A stretch of DNA of 40,214 bases from the NCBI GenBank assembly GCA_027488855.1, contig JAIYAV010000108.1:1-40214 (forward strand), in the 5' to 3' direction. Shown here in pieces: positions 1 to 7,119 of the stretch. Source of the stretch: Saprospiraceae bacterium. GTDB taxonomy: Bacteria > Bacteroidota > Bacteroidia > Chitinophagales > Saprospiraceae. Position numbers and translations under genes: made by a program. The notes under the pieces are model-generated. The model saw only the letters and a program-made list of their open reading frames with translations, was not told the origin of the DNA and made no database searches. Each line of letters starts with the position of its first letter. Within the stretch, counting starts at the first letter, position 1.

Positions 1-6
1 AAAACC

Positions 7-258
7 ATGACTGATTCACCACTATCTATCTTTGATGAAAGCTTCGCCGAATCGCTGGAGCTACTAAGGGCAAAAGTACGCATAGGCACACGGGCACAAT
101 GTCAGGTCAACTTGATCGGATGTTGCGAGCAGATACGCCGGGCTTACATGTGGCTCAAGATGAACAACGATCCACTAGCCGGGCAATTTCAGAAACTACT
201 CTTCGAAGCACAGGACGCAATAAACGACATTGCAAAGCATCAATTTTCAAACCAATAA
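7..258 (+). CDS. Small hypothetical protein of the mobile element
   Basis: An 83-residue soluble protein, not recognised. It is largely helical in character, with an Arg-rich segment in the middle (AKVRIGTRAQ) and two adjacent cysteines (GCCEQIRR). No signal peptide or membrane segment is seen. It starts at an ATG near the left edge and is followed 11 bases later by the next gene on the same strand, so it probably belongs to one transcript that began upstream. Its membership in the element is inferred from position and strand only. Confidence 0.55.
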   Translation: MTDSPLSIFDESFAESLELLRAKVRIGTRAQCQVNLIGCCEQIRRAYMWLKMNNDPLAGQFQKLLFEAQDAINDIAKHQFSNQ

Positions 259-269
259 ATTTCAAAAAA

Positions 270-509
270 ATGAACGCATTACAATTTGCTCAAGTGGCCA
301 AAGATCACTTTGAAGCCATTGCACCCAAAAACATTGTCCATGGGTACGAAAAGTTTGTAGTTACGGACGGGGTAAACTGTTTGATTGTTCGGAGCGACTA
401 CCGACCAAGGGCGGGTGAAATTGTCTTTCATTGCTCAATCAAAAACGGTATTCCATGCGCTGAGCTGTACCGAACCGGAAAGGCAAAAGAAGAGCCGCAA
501 GCAGCCTAA
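270..509 (+). CDS. Small hypothetical protein
   Basis: A 79-residue protein starting MNALQFAQVAKDHFEAI. The frame is open further upstream to 99, but that part overlaps the preceding gene and lacks protein-like character, so the ATG at 270 is preferred. The pattern GVNCLIVRSDYRPRAGEIVFHC suggests a small beta-rich fold; no family is recognised. It lies 11 bases after the preceding gene and 103 bases before the membrane/coiled-coil protein gene. The function is unknown. Confidence 0.55.
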   Translation: MNALQFAQVAKDHFEAIAPKNIVHGYEKFVVTDGVNCLIVRSDYRPRAGEIVFHCSIKNGIPCAELYRTGKAKEEPQAA

Positions 510-612
510 AAGGGCAATACTGAACCCTGGAAGGTAGAAACAAAAAGCCCTCACTTGAGCAATAGCAGGCACCAAGCAAGGGCAATTTTCTAATGAAAAT
601 CAAATCAAAATT

Positions 613-1983
613 ATGAAATCATTTCTAACGCTGCCCAAAGACAGCGACTTTTTTAACCGTTATGCCCGATTGATTCCAGCACTCAAGGTATCGGGCTATT
701 TAGCACAGGTTATTTCGGCCCTTACCGAATTGGGCGTTTTGTTCACTGCCATTCATTCCAGTTTAGTTTTTTTTGTACCTGGATTGGCGACGGGTGGAGC
801 CCTTGCGGGTGCTCTTATTGGCGTGGCCATTATCGAAACCGGATTGCGGGTGCTTTTGCCCTTCAGCGTTCGTGCAATCCTCCATCGTCGCTTTGCTGGC
901 CTTGACTTGCCCCTTACAATCATCGTTTGGGTTGCCTGTGCTGTACTGCTTAGTGCGGGCACCTTAATGAGCTTTAACGGTAGCCGGGATATTGTGGATA
1001 AAGTCAAGCCCAAACCAAAGCAGGAAAACAGCAATAAAGCTGAACGAGTGTACAGCCATGCACAAAAAGATGCTGTGGGTGCCTATCGAGCAGACAGTAC
1101 CGAAATAGCCAAACGGTACAGCGTTCAAATTGAAGCGATCAAAGCCCAATACGCTGCCCAACTTAGCCAGGCCAATGGCCAAATAAAGGGCATTGAAGCA
1201 AAGGAACGGCGCGGGCAGTCCTTCGCCACCGCCAAAGGTAATGCACGTGAACGTGTGGCCACCCTGGAGGCTGAACGCGCCACAAAATTGGCCACATTGG
1301 AAGCGGATAAAGGCAAAGAGCTAGGCACCGCCGCTGATCGGAAAACGACTGCAATCGAAAAAGCATCGAATGACCTGGAGCAAGCCAGGCTCAAAGTAAG
1401 TGTGGCCAATGACAAAACCGCGCAACTCAATGAAGCCACCACCAACCGCTATAAAGGCGGGCTAAGTTGGTTTACAATCATTTGCCACCTGATATTGATA
1501 GTTTCCGTTGCAGTGGATGAAATCCACAAAAAGGGATCAGGCATCGAAGCAAAGGTGGTGCCAACTCAATACGATTTTTCCGGCAGCATTTTGGGTGAAC
1601 TTTTTCACGCGCTGGGTTGTCGCTGGAATCAATTCATTCGTGAGCGGATCCGCCGTATTGAAGAAAGCACACCACCACCACCCCTTCCCCTTTCACCCAA
1701 TGAGCTGTACAGCCTGGACAACATGCAGCAACCTGTTTTCAATGTAAATTTTGAACAGCTACCTGCTGCCTACAAAAACATTACCGTTCCACATCGGGCA
1801 CCGGGCGGTGCTGCCCCTACTCCAGCTCCACCACCAAACCAACCGGGTAGCAATACAGGAACGCAGCCACCGACCCAAAACGGAACGCCGGGAAACGGAT
1901 CGACCCGGCGCAAGAATGGTCAACAAACGCCGGGGGGCTTGAATGGATATTCACTCAATGGAAGTGGCACCGGGAAACATTAA
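613..1983 (+). CDS. Membrane-anchored coiled-coil protein with Pro/Gly-rich tail
   Basis: A 456-residue protein. Hydrophobic segments lie at about residues 25-90 (two or three helices) and 96-116. A long charged Ala/Glu/Lys-rich coiled coil follows (about 150-275), then another membrane helix (about 281-299). The C-terminal 110 residues are low-complexity Pro/Gly/Thr/Asn. No family is recognised; the layout would suit a structural or membrane-tethering protein of a plasmid or phage-like element. The zero-frame product ends in a featureless Gly/Asn tail, while a -1 slip at 1932-1938 would replace it with a Trp/Arg-rich domain. It is the largest gene of the left part of the element; its partner is unknown. 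Confidence 0.8.
   Translation: MKSFLTLPKDSDFFNRYARLIPALKVSGYLAQVISALTELGVLFTAIHSSLVFFVPGLATGGALAGALIGVAIIETGLRVLLPFSVRAILHRRFAGLDLPLTIIVWVACAVLLSAGTLMSFNGSRDIVDKVKPKPKQENSNKAERVYSHAQKDAVGAYRADSTEIAKRYSVQIEAIKAQYAAQLSQANGQIKGIEAKERRGQSFATAKGNARERVATLEAERATKLATLEADKGKELGTAADRKTTAIEKASNDLEQARLKVSVANDKTAQLNEATTNRYKGGLSWFTIICHLILIVSVAVDEIHKKGSGIEAKVVPTQYDFSGSILGELFHALGCRWNQFIRERIRRIEESTPPPPLPLSPNELYSLDNMQQPVFNVNFEQLPAAYKNITVPHRAPGGAAPTPAPPPNQPGSNTGTQPPTQNGTPGNGSTRRKNGQQTPGGLNGYSLNGSGTGKH
1932..1938 (+). promoter_or_regulatory. Candidate -1 ribosomal frameshift heptamer
   Basis: In the reading frame of the 613-1983 gene the codons read CCG GGG GGC TTG, giving a G GGG GGC heptamer that fits the canonical X XXY YYZ slippery pattern. 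A -1 slip moves ribosomes into a frame open from 1851 to 2276. The hexamer of G is equally a likely place for a real indel or a sequencing error, so a programmed event is a hypothesis. I did not find a strong downstream stem-loop by eye. Confidence 0.4.
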
Positions 1984-2276
1984 ACCCAATACCCTTTATA
2001 GCACACGAAATTGGCCTAAATGACTGGCAATTGCGCCAACGATTGAAGATGTACAAAAAGAGGCATGCCCGGTTTGTACAGCAACGTTTGGCCAATGAAC
2101 GAGCCGGGCGAAAGACAACAATCCGAACATTGCAAGCGGAAGCCAATAACCTGGAATGGGTGGATTTTTTCATCTTTCAAATAAATTCAAGACATGGATT
2201 TGGAGCAAATGACCCAACAACTGCAAAACCTGGATCAACTTGTGAGCAACCTAGGACAGCGCTTGCGCAAGCTTGA
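1938..2276 (+). CDS. Probable -1 frame continuation of the upstream membrane protein
   Basis: This frame has no good start codon near its beginning; the first candidates are TTG at 2031 and ATG at 2049. It already reads like real protein from about 1938, with Trp-rich and basic stretches (EWIFTQWKWHRET, then NDWQLRQRLKMYKKRHARF) resembling a basic helical or HTH-like segment. Translation by a -1 slip at 1932-1938 would give a product of about 554 residues. No other plus-strand gene covers 1984-2193, which supports coding here. The last 83 bases overlap the next gene and are less convincing as coding. Alternatives are a separate gene with an unusual start, or a gene split by an indel. Confidence 0.45.
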   Translation, partial: LEWIFTQWKWHRETLNPIPFIAHEIGLNDWQLRQRLKMYKKRHARFVQQRLANERAGRKTTIRTLQAEANNLEWVDFFIFQINSRHGFGANDPTTAKPGSTCEQPRTALAQA

Positions 2277-2430
2277 ACAATCAGTACAAGAAATCAAAGC
2301 CAATAGTGATGACGGATCGAAAGTGACCGACCTGGAATGTGATATGGATATTTTAAAAATGGATGTCGAAAGGCTGAAACAGGATGCTGGCTTTTACGAC
2401 AAACCAGAACATTCACCCATTAAAAACTAA
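2194..2430 (+). CDS. Short coiled-coil protein
   Basis: A 78-residue acidic protein, nearly all predicted coiled coil (MTQQLQNLDQLVSNL, then RLRKLEQSVQEIK and MDILKMDVERLKQ), with a polar C-terminus. It is the first of three consecutive short coiled-coil genes with gaps of only 6-7 bases, so they are probably co-translated. No family is recognised. The heptad pattern suggests homo- or hetero-oligomerisation, perhaps with the coiled-coil N-terminus of the HTH protein encoded at 2636. Its start overlaps the -1 frame continuation of the upstream gene. Confidence 0.6.
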   Translation: MDLEQMTQQLQNLDQLVSNLGQRLRKLEQSVQEIKANSDDGSKVTDLECDMDILKMDVERLKQDAGFYDKPEHSPIKN

Positions 2431-2437
2431 TTGGGCC

Positions 2438-2629
2438 ATGGAAGCAACGCTGAATGATACAGTAATTTCATCAATGATTGATCGTGAACTATGGATTCAA
2501 TCACAACTTGAAACAATGCAAAAGCAGTTGGATTTGATCAGGGAAAGGGTTGAAGACTTAAAAAGTACTCAATACTTTATTGGAAAATCAGAGGACAACG
2601 CACATGTAGAATTGATCACCACAAAGTAA
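2438..2629 (+). CDS. Short coiled-coil protein
   Basis: A 63-residue protein starting at the ATG at 2438, seven bases after the preceding stop. The frame is open further upstream, but there it overlaps the previous gene. The centre is a heptad-like helix (QSQLETMQKQLDLIRERVEDL). The function is unknown. Its size, spacing and helix pattern match its two neighbours, and an origin by local duplication and divergence is possible but cannot be shown by eye. Confidence 0.5.
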   Translation: MEATLNDTVISSMIDRELWIQSQLETMQKQLDLIRERVEDLKSTQYFIGKSEDNAHVELITTK

Positions 2630-2635
2630 TAAACC

Positions 2636-2971
2636 ATGGATAGCACAGAACTTTTGGTGCAAGAACTTAGGCGTTTTTTGGATGCTCAATTGAAAACGCG
2701 GGAAGATATGGAGCACCTGAATAAAGAGGTGAAAAGGCTCACAAAAGCAGTCGAAGTACTTGAAAAAAAGTACAATGACGCATGCGCCCTACCTGATTGG
2801 CTGGATGCTCAAACAGCAATGAAGGTATTGAACATCAAGGATGTTGATACCCTTCGCAGCTATGCAAAGCGGGGGTTGATTATACAGCAAAGAGCATGTG
2901 ATAGGCGTAATTATTACCCCAAATCGGAGGTAATGAGCCTGCCTGGACGGCTGGTGATGGAGGGACTATGA
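2636..2971 (+). CDS. Coiled-coil plus excisionase-like HTH protein
   Basis: A 111-residue protein with two parts: a coiled coil (about residues 8-48) and an HTH_17/excisionase-like DNA-binding domain (about 55-105) with the pattern LDAQTAMKVLNIKDVDTLRSY followed by KRGLI and a basic wing (RACDRRNYY). Known members of this fold bind DNA as recombination directionality factors or small repressors. Two further proteins in this element (3983-4300 and 6650-6952) share the same N-terminal helix plus HTH layout. It lies six bases after the preceding gene and ends the first gene block, before a G-rich non-coding stretch. Confidence 0.7.
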   Translation: MDSTELLVQELRRFLDAQLKTREDMEHLNKEVKRLTKAVEVLEKKYNDACALPDWLDAQTAMKVLNIKDVDTLRSYAKRGLIIQQRACDRRNYYPKSEVMSLPGRLVMEGL

Positions 2972-3159
2972 AAGGGGGGGGTGGGGTAAATCTCTAGGGC
3001 GGCGCGGCGCACATCGCCGCTGCCACTCTTTTCACCCACCCGAAAAAAAGGGGGTGGGGGGGGTAACCCTGCTTAACCCCTGCCATTCCTACAAAGTAGC
3101 CGTTCTACAGTGATAAAAATTTGTATTTTAAACCCCATTTACTGCGAAAATCACAAAGC
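2972..3159 (+). other. G-rich hairpin-forming non-coding stretch
   Basis: A 188-base gap with very uneven composition. It has an 8-G run then TGGGGTAA near 2975, a GCGGCG/CGCCGC hairpin with a 5-base loop at 3004-3020, and a CCCACCC/GGGTGGG hairpin at 3035-3058 in a GGGGGTGGGGGGGGTAA run. Near-repeats TAACCCTGC and TAACCCCTGC follow. No coding frame is supported. It could be a terminator region, a strand-transfer or replication signal, or a G-quadruplex-forming site; none can be decided by eye. Confidence 0.5.
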
Positions 3160-3933
3160 ATGGAAGACAACAAAGACCCTAATGGGTGGACTGACGAAGC
3201 ATTGAAGATGTTATCCACAAGCACATTCAATACTGATAAGAGCAGGAAAACATCGGAGATTGTAGATGAAATTCTAGGGCATGCTGAGGTGATGGCCCAA
3301 AGGTGGTTTGATCAATTTTTGGTTGATTTGAATGGAAGGCTAAAGCACCATTCGCCCCAAAGAGCTATGGAAAAATTAATGGAACAATACGATAAGTGGC
3401 AAACGTTTTGGGATGACAGAATAAAACCTATACATCCTTATTCAGGTACTAAAGAGCAAGTTAAGTTTTACCTGGAGTGTGATGTAAGGGACTGGCAAGC
3501 GGGGGAAATGGAGTTGAATTTCCTCTTTAAAATAAGCAAAATTGCAGATCACCAAAAAGTTAGGAGAATTATTGAATACTTGGATAAGCTGATACCAGAA
3601 AAGCAGCAACAATTGCAGTTAAGCATCAAAAAGGAGATAAATTTTGATACTTTATTTGGGGCACACAGCAGGTATGTAATAGAGTTTGCCCAAAAAGCTA
3701 AAATCACAAATGAGCAAGGGTTATTTGTAAAAAATGACAAGGAAAAGTATTTCATTGTAGCCTTCTGGATGCACGTAAAGACTTTAAAAGCAATTGATTG
3801 CACTGACAACAAAGCCTGCAAAGTCATAGCAGCACAATTTGGAACTAGTATAGGGAAAAACCTATGGGGTGATAAAAAAGAATCACCTGATGTGGGCAGA
3901 GCAATAAGGAGGTTCCCCAAACTAGACTTGTAA
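3160..3933 (+). CDS. Hypothetical protein of the mobile element
   Basis: A 257-residue protein from the ATG at 3160. A TTG at 3121 would add 13 residues, but this lies in the non-coding G-rich leader and is not preferred. The protein is charged, mostly helical and without membrane segments. The C-terminal part (about 200-257) has a short helical segment DNKACKVIAAQFGTSIGKN and a basic end RAIRRFPKLDL. I recognise no family. The gene is visibly more AT-rich than its neighbours. It is followed 49 bases later by a small HTH gene and may be co-transcribed with it. Confidence 0.65.
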   Translation: MEDNKDPNGWTDEALKMLSTSTFNTDKSRKTSEIVDEILGHAEVMAQRWFDQFLVDLNGRLKHHSPQRAMEKLMEQYDKWQTFWDDRIKPIHPYSGTKEQVKFYLECDVRDWQAGEMELNFLFKISKIADHQKVRRIIEYLDKLIPEKQQQLQLSIKKEINFDTLFGAHSRYVIEFAQKAKITNEQGLFVKNDKEKYFIVAFWMHVKTLKAIDCTDNKACKVIAAQFGTSIGKNLWGDKKESPDVGRAIRRFPKLDL

Positions 3934-3982
3934 ACAGGAAAACGGGACAAACGGGAATCCCTTTGTAATACGAACCCGATTA

Positions 3983-4300
3983 ATGAACTTTGAAAAAACA
4001 AAAGCAATGGAACCTATTTTGACCATGACTCGGCGGGAATTGGAACAATTAATAGAGGATAGATTAAGATATTGCTTTATGCGCTATCTATCCGATTTGA
4101 ATGAACTGAAAGTATACCATCAGGCTGGCGAACTAATGACTAAAAAAGAGGCCGCAAAAGCATTAGCGGTGCCTCTGGGAGTAATAAGCCGCTATTGTCG
4201 TCAGGGAGTGCTTACTTGTGAATTTAAAGGGCGGGGGGGGAAGTTGCTACGCACAGAGGTTGAAGCATTGATTAAAGGAAAAAATAGGGTAAACCCTTAA
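3983..4300 (+). CDS. Small excisionase-like HTH protein
   Basis: A 105-residue protein with an N-terminal helical segment (about 14-40) and an HTH_17-like domain (about 49-95): MTKKEAAKALAVPLGVISRY, then CRQGVL, a glycine-rich wing and LLRTEVEAL. It starts at the ATG at 3983; the ATG at 4007 is an equally good alternative. It matches the layout of the proteins encoded at 2636 and 6650, which suggests paralogous DNA-binding subunits. The roles known for this fold (excisionase, repressor, replication accessory protein) all fit a mobile element. It is followed by a hairpin region and the rep gene. Confidence 0.7.
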   Translation: MNFEKTKAMEPILTMTRRELEQLIEDRLRYCFMRYLSDLNELKVYHQAGELMTKKEAAKALAVPLGVISRYCRQGVLTCEFKGRGGKLLRTEVEALIKGKNRVNP

Positions 4301-4320
4301 TGATAAATCGCAAATGGGCT

Positions 4321-4360
4321 ACCCGGTGGAACTGTTTAGGGGTATTCACGACCACCGGGT
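4321..4360 (+). repeat. 9-bp perfect inverted repeat upstream of the terminator
   Basis: ACCCGGTGG at 4321-4329 is matched by CCACCGGGT at 4352-4360, separated by 22 bases. It lies in the 357-base gap between the HTH gene and rep, just 3' of the HTH gene. It may be an operator, part of an origin, or a stem in the mRNA 3' end. Confidence 0.5.
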
Positions 4361-4384
4361 GAACTCGTGTAGATGCGAACCCGC

Positions 4385-4418
4385 TGGGGGGATCGGGGCA
4401 AATATCCCCCCACTTTTT
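4385..4418 (+). terminator. Rho-independent terminator after the HTH gene
   Basis: A perfect 9-bp stem TGGGGGGAT / ATCCCCCCA (4385-4393 and 4404-4412), with a 10-base loop, is followed by CTTTTTAA. This is the classical hairpin plus T-tract and should end the 3160-4300 transcript ahead of rep. Confidence 0.75.
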
Positions 4419-4554
4419 AAACTCGAATTTCGTGCTTTGGCGTGTAGAATCGCAGATCACAGATTCACCATGAAAAATACCCTATGTCGCTTTGGGGTTT
4501 GACCCGCTTGCCCTTACAATCATTTTACTATTAACAACTTGCTTGAAAACCAGC

Positions 4555-4642
4555 TTTTGCCGCTGCATTGGGCAAAAACAGTAAATATATTGTTATTTAG
4601 TCGACCAAAAAAATGGCAACGATCTAGGAAACCGCTGCCATT
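4555..4642 (+). other. Hairpin pair upstream of rep, candidate origin region
   Basis: Two 7-bp inverted repeats lie in the rep leader: TTTTGCC / GGCAAAA (4555-4561 and 4571-4577, 9-base loop) and AATGGCA / TGCCATT (4612-4618 and 4636-4642, 17-base loop), with an AT-rich stretch (TAAATATATTGTTATTTAG) between them. Rolling-circle initiators of the Rep_trans type usually nick at hairpins near their own gene, so this is a candidate double-strand origin. That is inference; they could instead control rep translation. The second stem lies 16 bases before the rep ATG. Confidence 0.35.
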
Positions 4643-4657
4643 AAATTCTTAAAGGTT

Positions 4658-6157
4658 ATGAGTACAAATGTACAAAGGCAGAATCAAAAAAGCAAATCGG
4701 GTTTGCCTGCTCCCGGTGGTGGGGGTATGTTTACCAGGAGTCCTTTAAGTGTAACGGACTCCAACTTTACACCAGGGGGGGCAACCCGTGACCGGGCTAC
4801 CGCTCTAAGTGACTCAATTTCAGCGAAAAAGCAAACAATTGTATGCGATTTTGTGGAATTGACGGTAAAAAATACAATTTGGCATCTTGGGCAAGGAGAA
4901 GCCCCACCACTTGAGATAAAGTTACCCGGCGTTAGGCTGGTGACCGCTTCCAAGGATGCAAAAGGCAACCCCATTATTATGGGTACAAAGCATTTCCAAG
5001 GCAAATACAATGCTTTTTTGGGTGAAGAGGTTGAACCCTTCGCCACTGTTATTACCTACCCACGGAAAGGGGGCGTTCTGCCCGATTACCTATCTCAAAT
5101 CAAGGTCGAAAACCGCGAATTGTACGCGATGGGGTGGAGTGCCCGCTTGTTGCGACTGCTATCTGCTTTGCGGGTTGAAATCAATAATTTTTCACGACTT
5201 GACATTGCTGTTGATTCCAATTGCGTAGGCAATGACCCGCTTTTGGGGTTGTACTACACATCACCATTCATTGGACTGTACAAGCGTTGGAAGGGTGGTT
5301 TTATTAGCAAAAAATACAAGGGGTGGGAGAACGTAGGCCGGGCGGTATACAACCAGGAACATGCAGTAGGCAGGGAAACAACGGGCTTTGATTGGGGTAA
5401 AAAATCCGCATCAAAATACCTGACTGCCTATGTTAAATCAGATCGCATTGAGGCAGACGACAAATGCTATATAGCGGACTTTTGGCACCTCAACGGTATT
5501 AAACCAGGTCAACGGGTTGAACGCATGGAATTGAAGCTAAAGACGGATGCGATAAAGCGTACGATAGAGTATGTTGATGGGTTGGCAGATGAGAAAAATC
5601 TAGGGGTTGATATTGACCGCCTTGAAAACCCGGCTTACCTCGCTGGCATCATGCGTGCTCATCTAAAGGGCTGGTTTGAATTTGTGGTAGACCAACCCGA
5701 TACCAACAAAACCCGCCGCGACAATTACGACCCGGTAGACTGGCATGACCTGGACGCTGAATTGCTTGGCCGCATACCAACTACCAAGCCAACCAACGAA
5801 AAATGGTCGGCAAAAATGGCCATTTCCAAGGGCTTGCGCGATGCTAACAAGGAATACATCCATAAGGCAGCAAAACAGGCCATAGCGGACGCGATAGCGG
5901 ACGGTGGAGTGGTATGCGGCGAAGCTGCGGTTAAAGTCGTTCAGGAGCATTTGAGCGCTGTTTTTCCTTATGCTATTCCCGCTCAATACTTCACGGGGTT
6001 GGATGCGAAATTGAGCCGGGAAATAGCCAATCATGTGAGTCGGGTGATTACGGCCAGATCCGCAAAGCAGTTCAATATCGGCATTTACTCCAGCATGGCC
6101 AAAGAGCATAACTTGGAGGAATTTTTTAACAAAAAAGCGCGGGCATATGGGGTATAG
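4658..6157 (+). CDS. Rep_trans-like replication initiation protein
   Basis: A 499-residue protein. The central part carries the motifs expected of the replication initiation factor family (Rep_trans, PF02486), which nick DNA to start rolling-circle replication: RLDIAVD at 180-186, GFDWGKKSASKY at 243-254 with Tyr254 and Tyr258 as candidate catalytic tyrosines, and the acidic-basic strand ERMELKLK at 288-295. The N-terminal 55 residues are Gly/Pro/Ser-rich and look disordered. The C-terminal 150 residues are extra compared with short members of the family and are unassigned. Hairpins lie upstream, and the stop overlaps the start of the nuclease gene, indicating translational coupling. The family assignment is from motif recognition only. 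Confidence 0.75.
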   Translation: MSTNVQRQNQKSKSGLPAPGGGGMFTRSPLSVTDSNFTPGGATRDRATALSDSISAKKQTIVCDFVELTVKNTIWHLGQGEAPPLEIKLPGVRLVTASKDAKGNPIIMGTKHFQGKYNAFLGEEVEPFATVITYPRKGGVLPDYLSQIKVENRELYAMGWSARLLRLLSALRVEINNFSRLDIAVDSNCVGNDPLLGLYYTSPFIGLYKRWKGGFISKKYKGWENVGRAVYNQEHAVGRETTGFDWGKKSASKYLTAYVKSDRIEADDKCYIADFWHLNGIKPGQRVERMELKLKTDAIKRTIEYVDGLADEKNLGVDIDRLENPAYLAGIMRAHLKGWFEFVVDQPDTNKTRRDNYDPVDWHDLDAELLGRIPTTKPTNEKWSAKMAISKGLRDANKEYIHKAAKQAIADAIADGGVVCGEAAVKVVQEHLSAVFPYAIPAQYFTGLDAKLSREIANHVSRVITARSAKQFNIGIYSSMAKEHNLEEFFNKKARAYGV

Positions 6158-6653
6158 CAACAAGGCCCAAAAGCCAAAGTTTTCAGAACTGCGAACTACT
6201 AAAACGGGTGACATAGGCGAAGAGATTGCACAAGCCTATTTGCAGCGTAACGGATGGAACATTTACCCACATGATGAGGGCAAAGCCGCACCCGTCGACA
6301 TTATGGCTATAAAGCCCAACGATGGTGGTTTTGACATAATTGCAGTTGAGGTAAAAACCTACCCTCGGCGTTTTGCATTCGATCAAACGGGCATCGATAC
6401 GGCGGATTACTGGACATACCGCGACATTATCAAAATTTTGCCGCTTACTATACTTTTTGTTGATCCATTTGAAGCGTGTGTGTATGCCCTACCTTTCCAC
6501 AAAGTTTTTGACCGGGCACTATTCGACAGAAATAGGTGCTATTTTGATTTGGTGGACTGTCGGAAGGTAAGTAGCCTAGATGCGAATCAATTGGGGCGGA
6601 TCGGCTGGAAGCCTACCCCCTATTATAAGGACGTTCAAAAATTCTTCCCATGA
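6147..6653 (+). CDS. PD-(D/E)XK-type nuclease-like protein
   Basis: A 168-residue protein whose first 75 residues fit the restriction-endonuclease-like fold: an early helix GDIGEEIAQAYLQ with Glu25/Glu26, the PD-like aspartate Asp51 in APVDIMAI, and Glu68-x-Lys70 in IIAVEVKTY. It may cleave or resolve DNA (Holliday junction, nicked or branched DNA), but the substrate is unknown. The start overlaps the rep 3' end by 11 bases and its stop overlaps the next gene by 4, so all three are likely made together. YraN-like and Holliday-junction resolvase-like relatives are the nearest families in my judgement; neither is certain. Confidence 0.65.
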   Translation: MGYSNKAQKPKFSELRTTKTGDIGEEIAQAYLQRNGWNIYPHDEGKAAPVDIMAIKPNDGGFDIIAVEVKTYPRRFAFDQTGIDTADYWTYRDIIKILPLTILFVDPFEACVYALPFHKVFDRALFDRNRCYFDLVDCRKVSSLDANQLGRIGWKPTPYYKDVQKFFP

Positions 6654-6952
6654 GTTTTGAGGATACAATAAAAACTATCATTGCTGAACAGATTGACCCG
6701 CTTAAAAAAGCGTTGGAGGATGCTTTGAAAGCGTTGGGTAAATCTGACGACAGCGGCGAAGACTGGATAAGACCAAGCCGGGCGGCAAAGATGCTGGGAG
6801 TAGATACGAAGACTCTTGATAAGTTGGTGAAGTGTGGGTTGCTTACACCTTGCTTTCTCCCCGGCGATGGACGCAAAGACCGTCGTTTCATTCGGGGCGA
6901 AATTGAAGAATTGAAAAAGTTGAATAAACTTCCAAAGTATTCGAGAAAGTAG
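6650..6952 (+). CDS. Small excisionase-like HTH protein, rep operon
   Basis: A 100-residue protein: an N-terminal helix rich in Lys/Glu (about 5-30), then an HTH_17-like domain (about 38-90) with IRPSRAAKMLGVDTKTLDKL, KCGLL and a basic wing GDGRKDRRFIRGEIEEL. The ATGA overlap with the nuclease gene shows translational coupling. It is the third protein of this type in the element. It could be a replication accessory protein, an excisionase or an autorepressor of the rep operon. The basic, Pro-containing C-terminus may extend DNA contact. Confidence 0.7.
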   Translation: MSFEDTIKTIIAEQIDPLKKALEDALKALGKSDDSGEDWIRPSRAAKMLGVDTKTLDKLVKCGLLTPCFLPGDGRKDRRFIRGEIEELKKLNKLPKYSRK

Positions 6953-7064
6953 GCCGATTGGGGTTGTCTGGAAACGGGCAACCATATTTTTTTTACCGTT
7001 CACCCTTCAAAAAATACCGCTTCATAAATAGTTTGTTGCACTTACGGATTCACACTAATTTGGG

Positions 7065-7106
7065 GTTGTGAGTATCAATAAAAACATCTAATGTTGTGAG
7101 TAACAA
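7065..7106 (+). promoter_or_regulatory. Direct-repeat operator candidate before the RHH-like gene
   Basis: GTTGTGAGTATCAA (7065-7078) recurs as GTTGTGAGTAACAA (7093-7106), 13 of 14 identical and exactly 28 bases apart, in front of a small putative ribbon-helix-helix gene. The spacing is close to an integral number of helical turns (about 2.7), so same-face binding is only approximate. Autoregulation by the downstream protein is a reasonable guess. Confidence 0.35.
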
Positions 7107-7119
7107 AGAACAAAAGAGC

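Noticed and set aside
3121-3159. TTG start adding 13 residues to the 257-residue protein
   Set aside because: It lies in the non-coding G-rich leader and an ATG follows.
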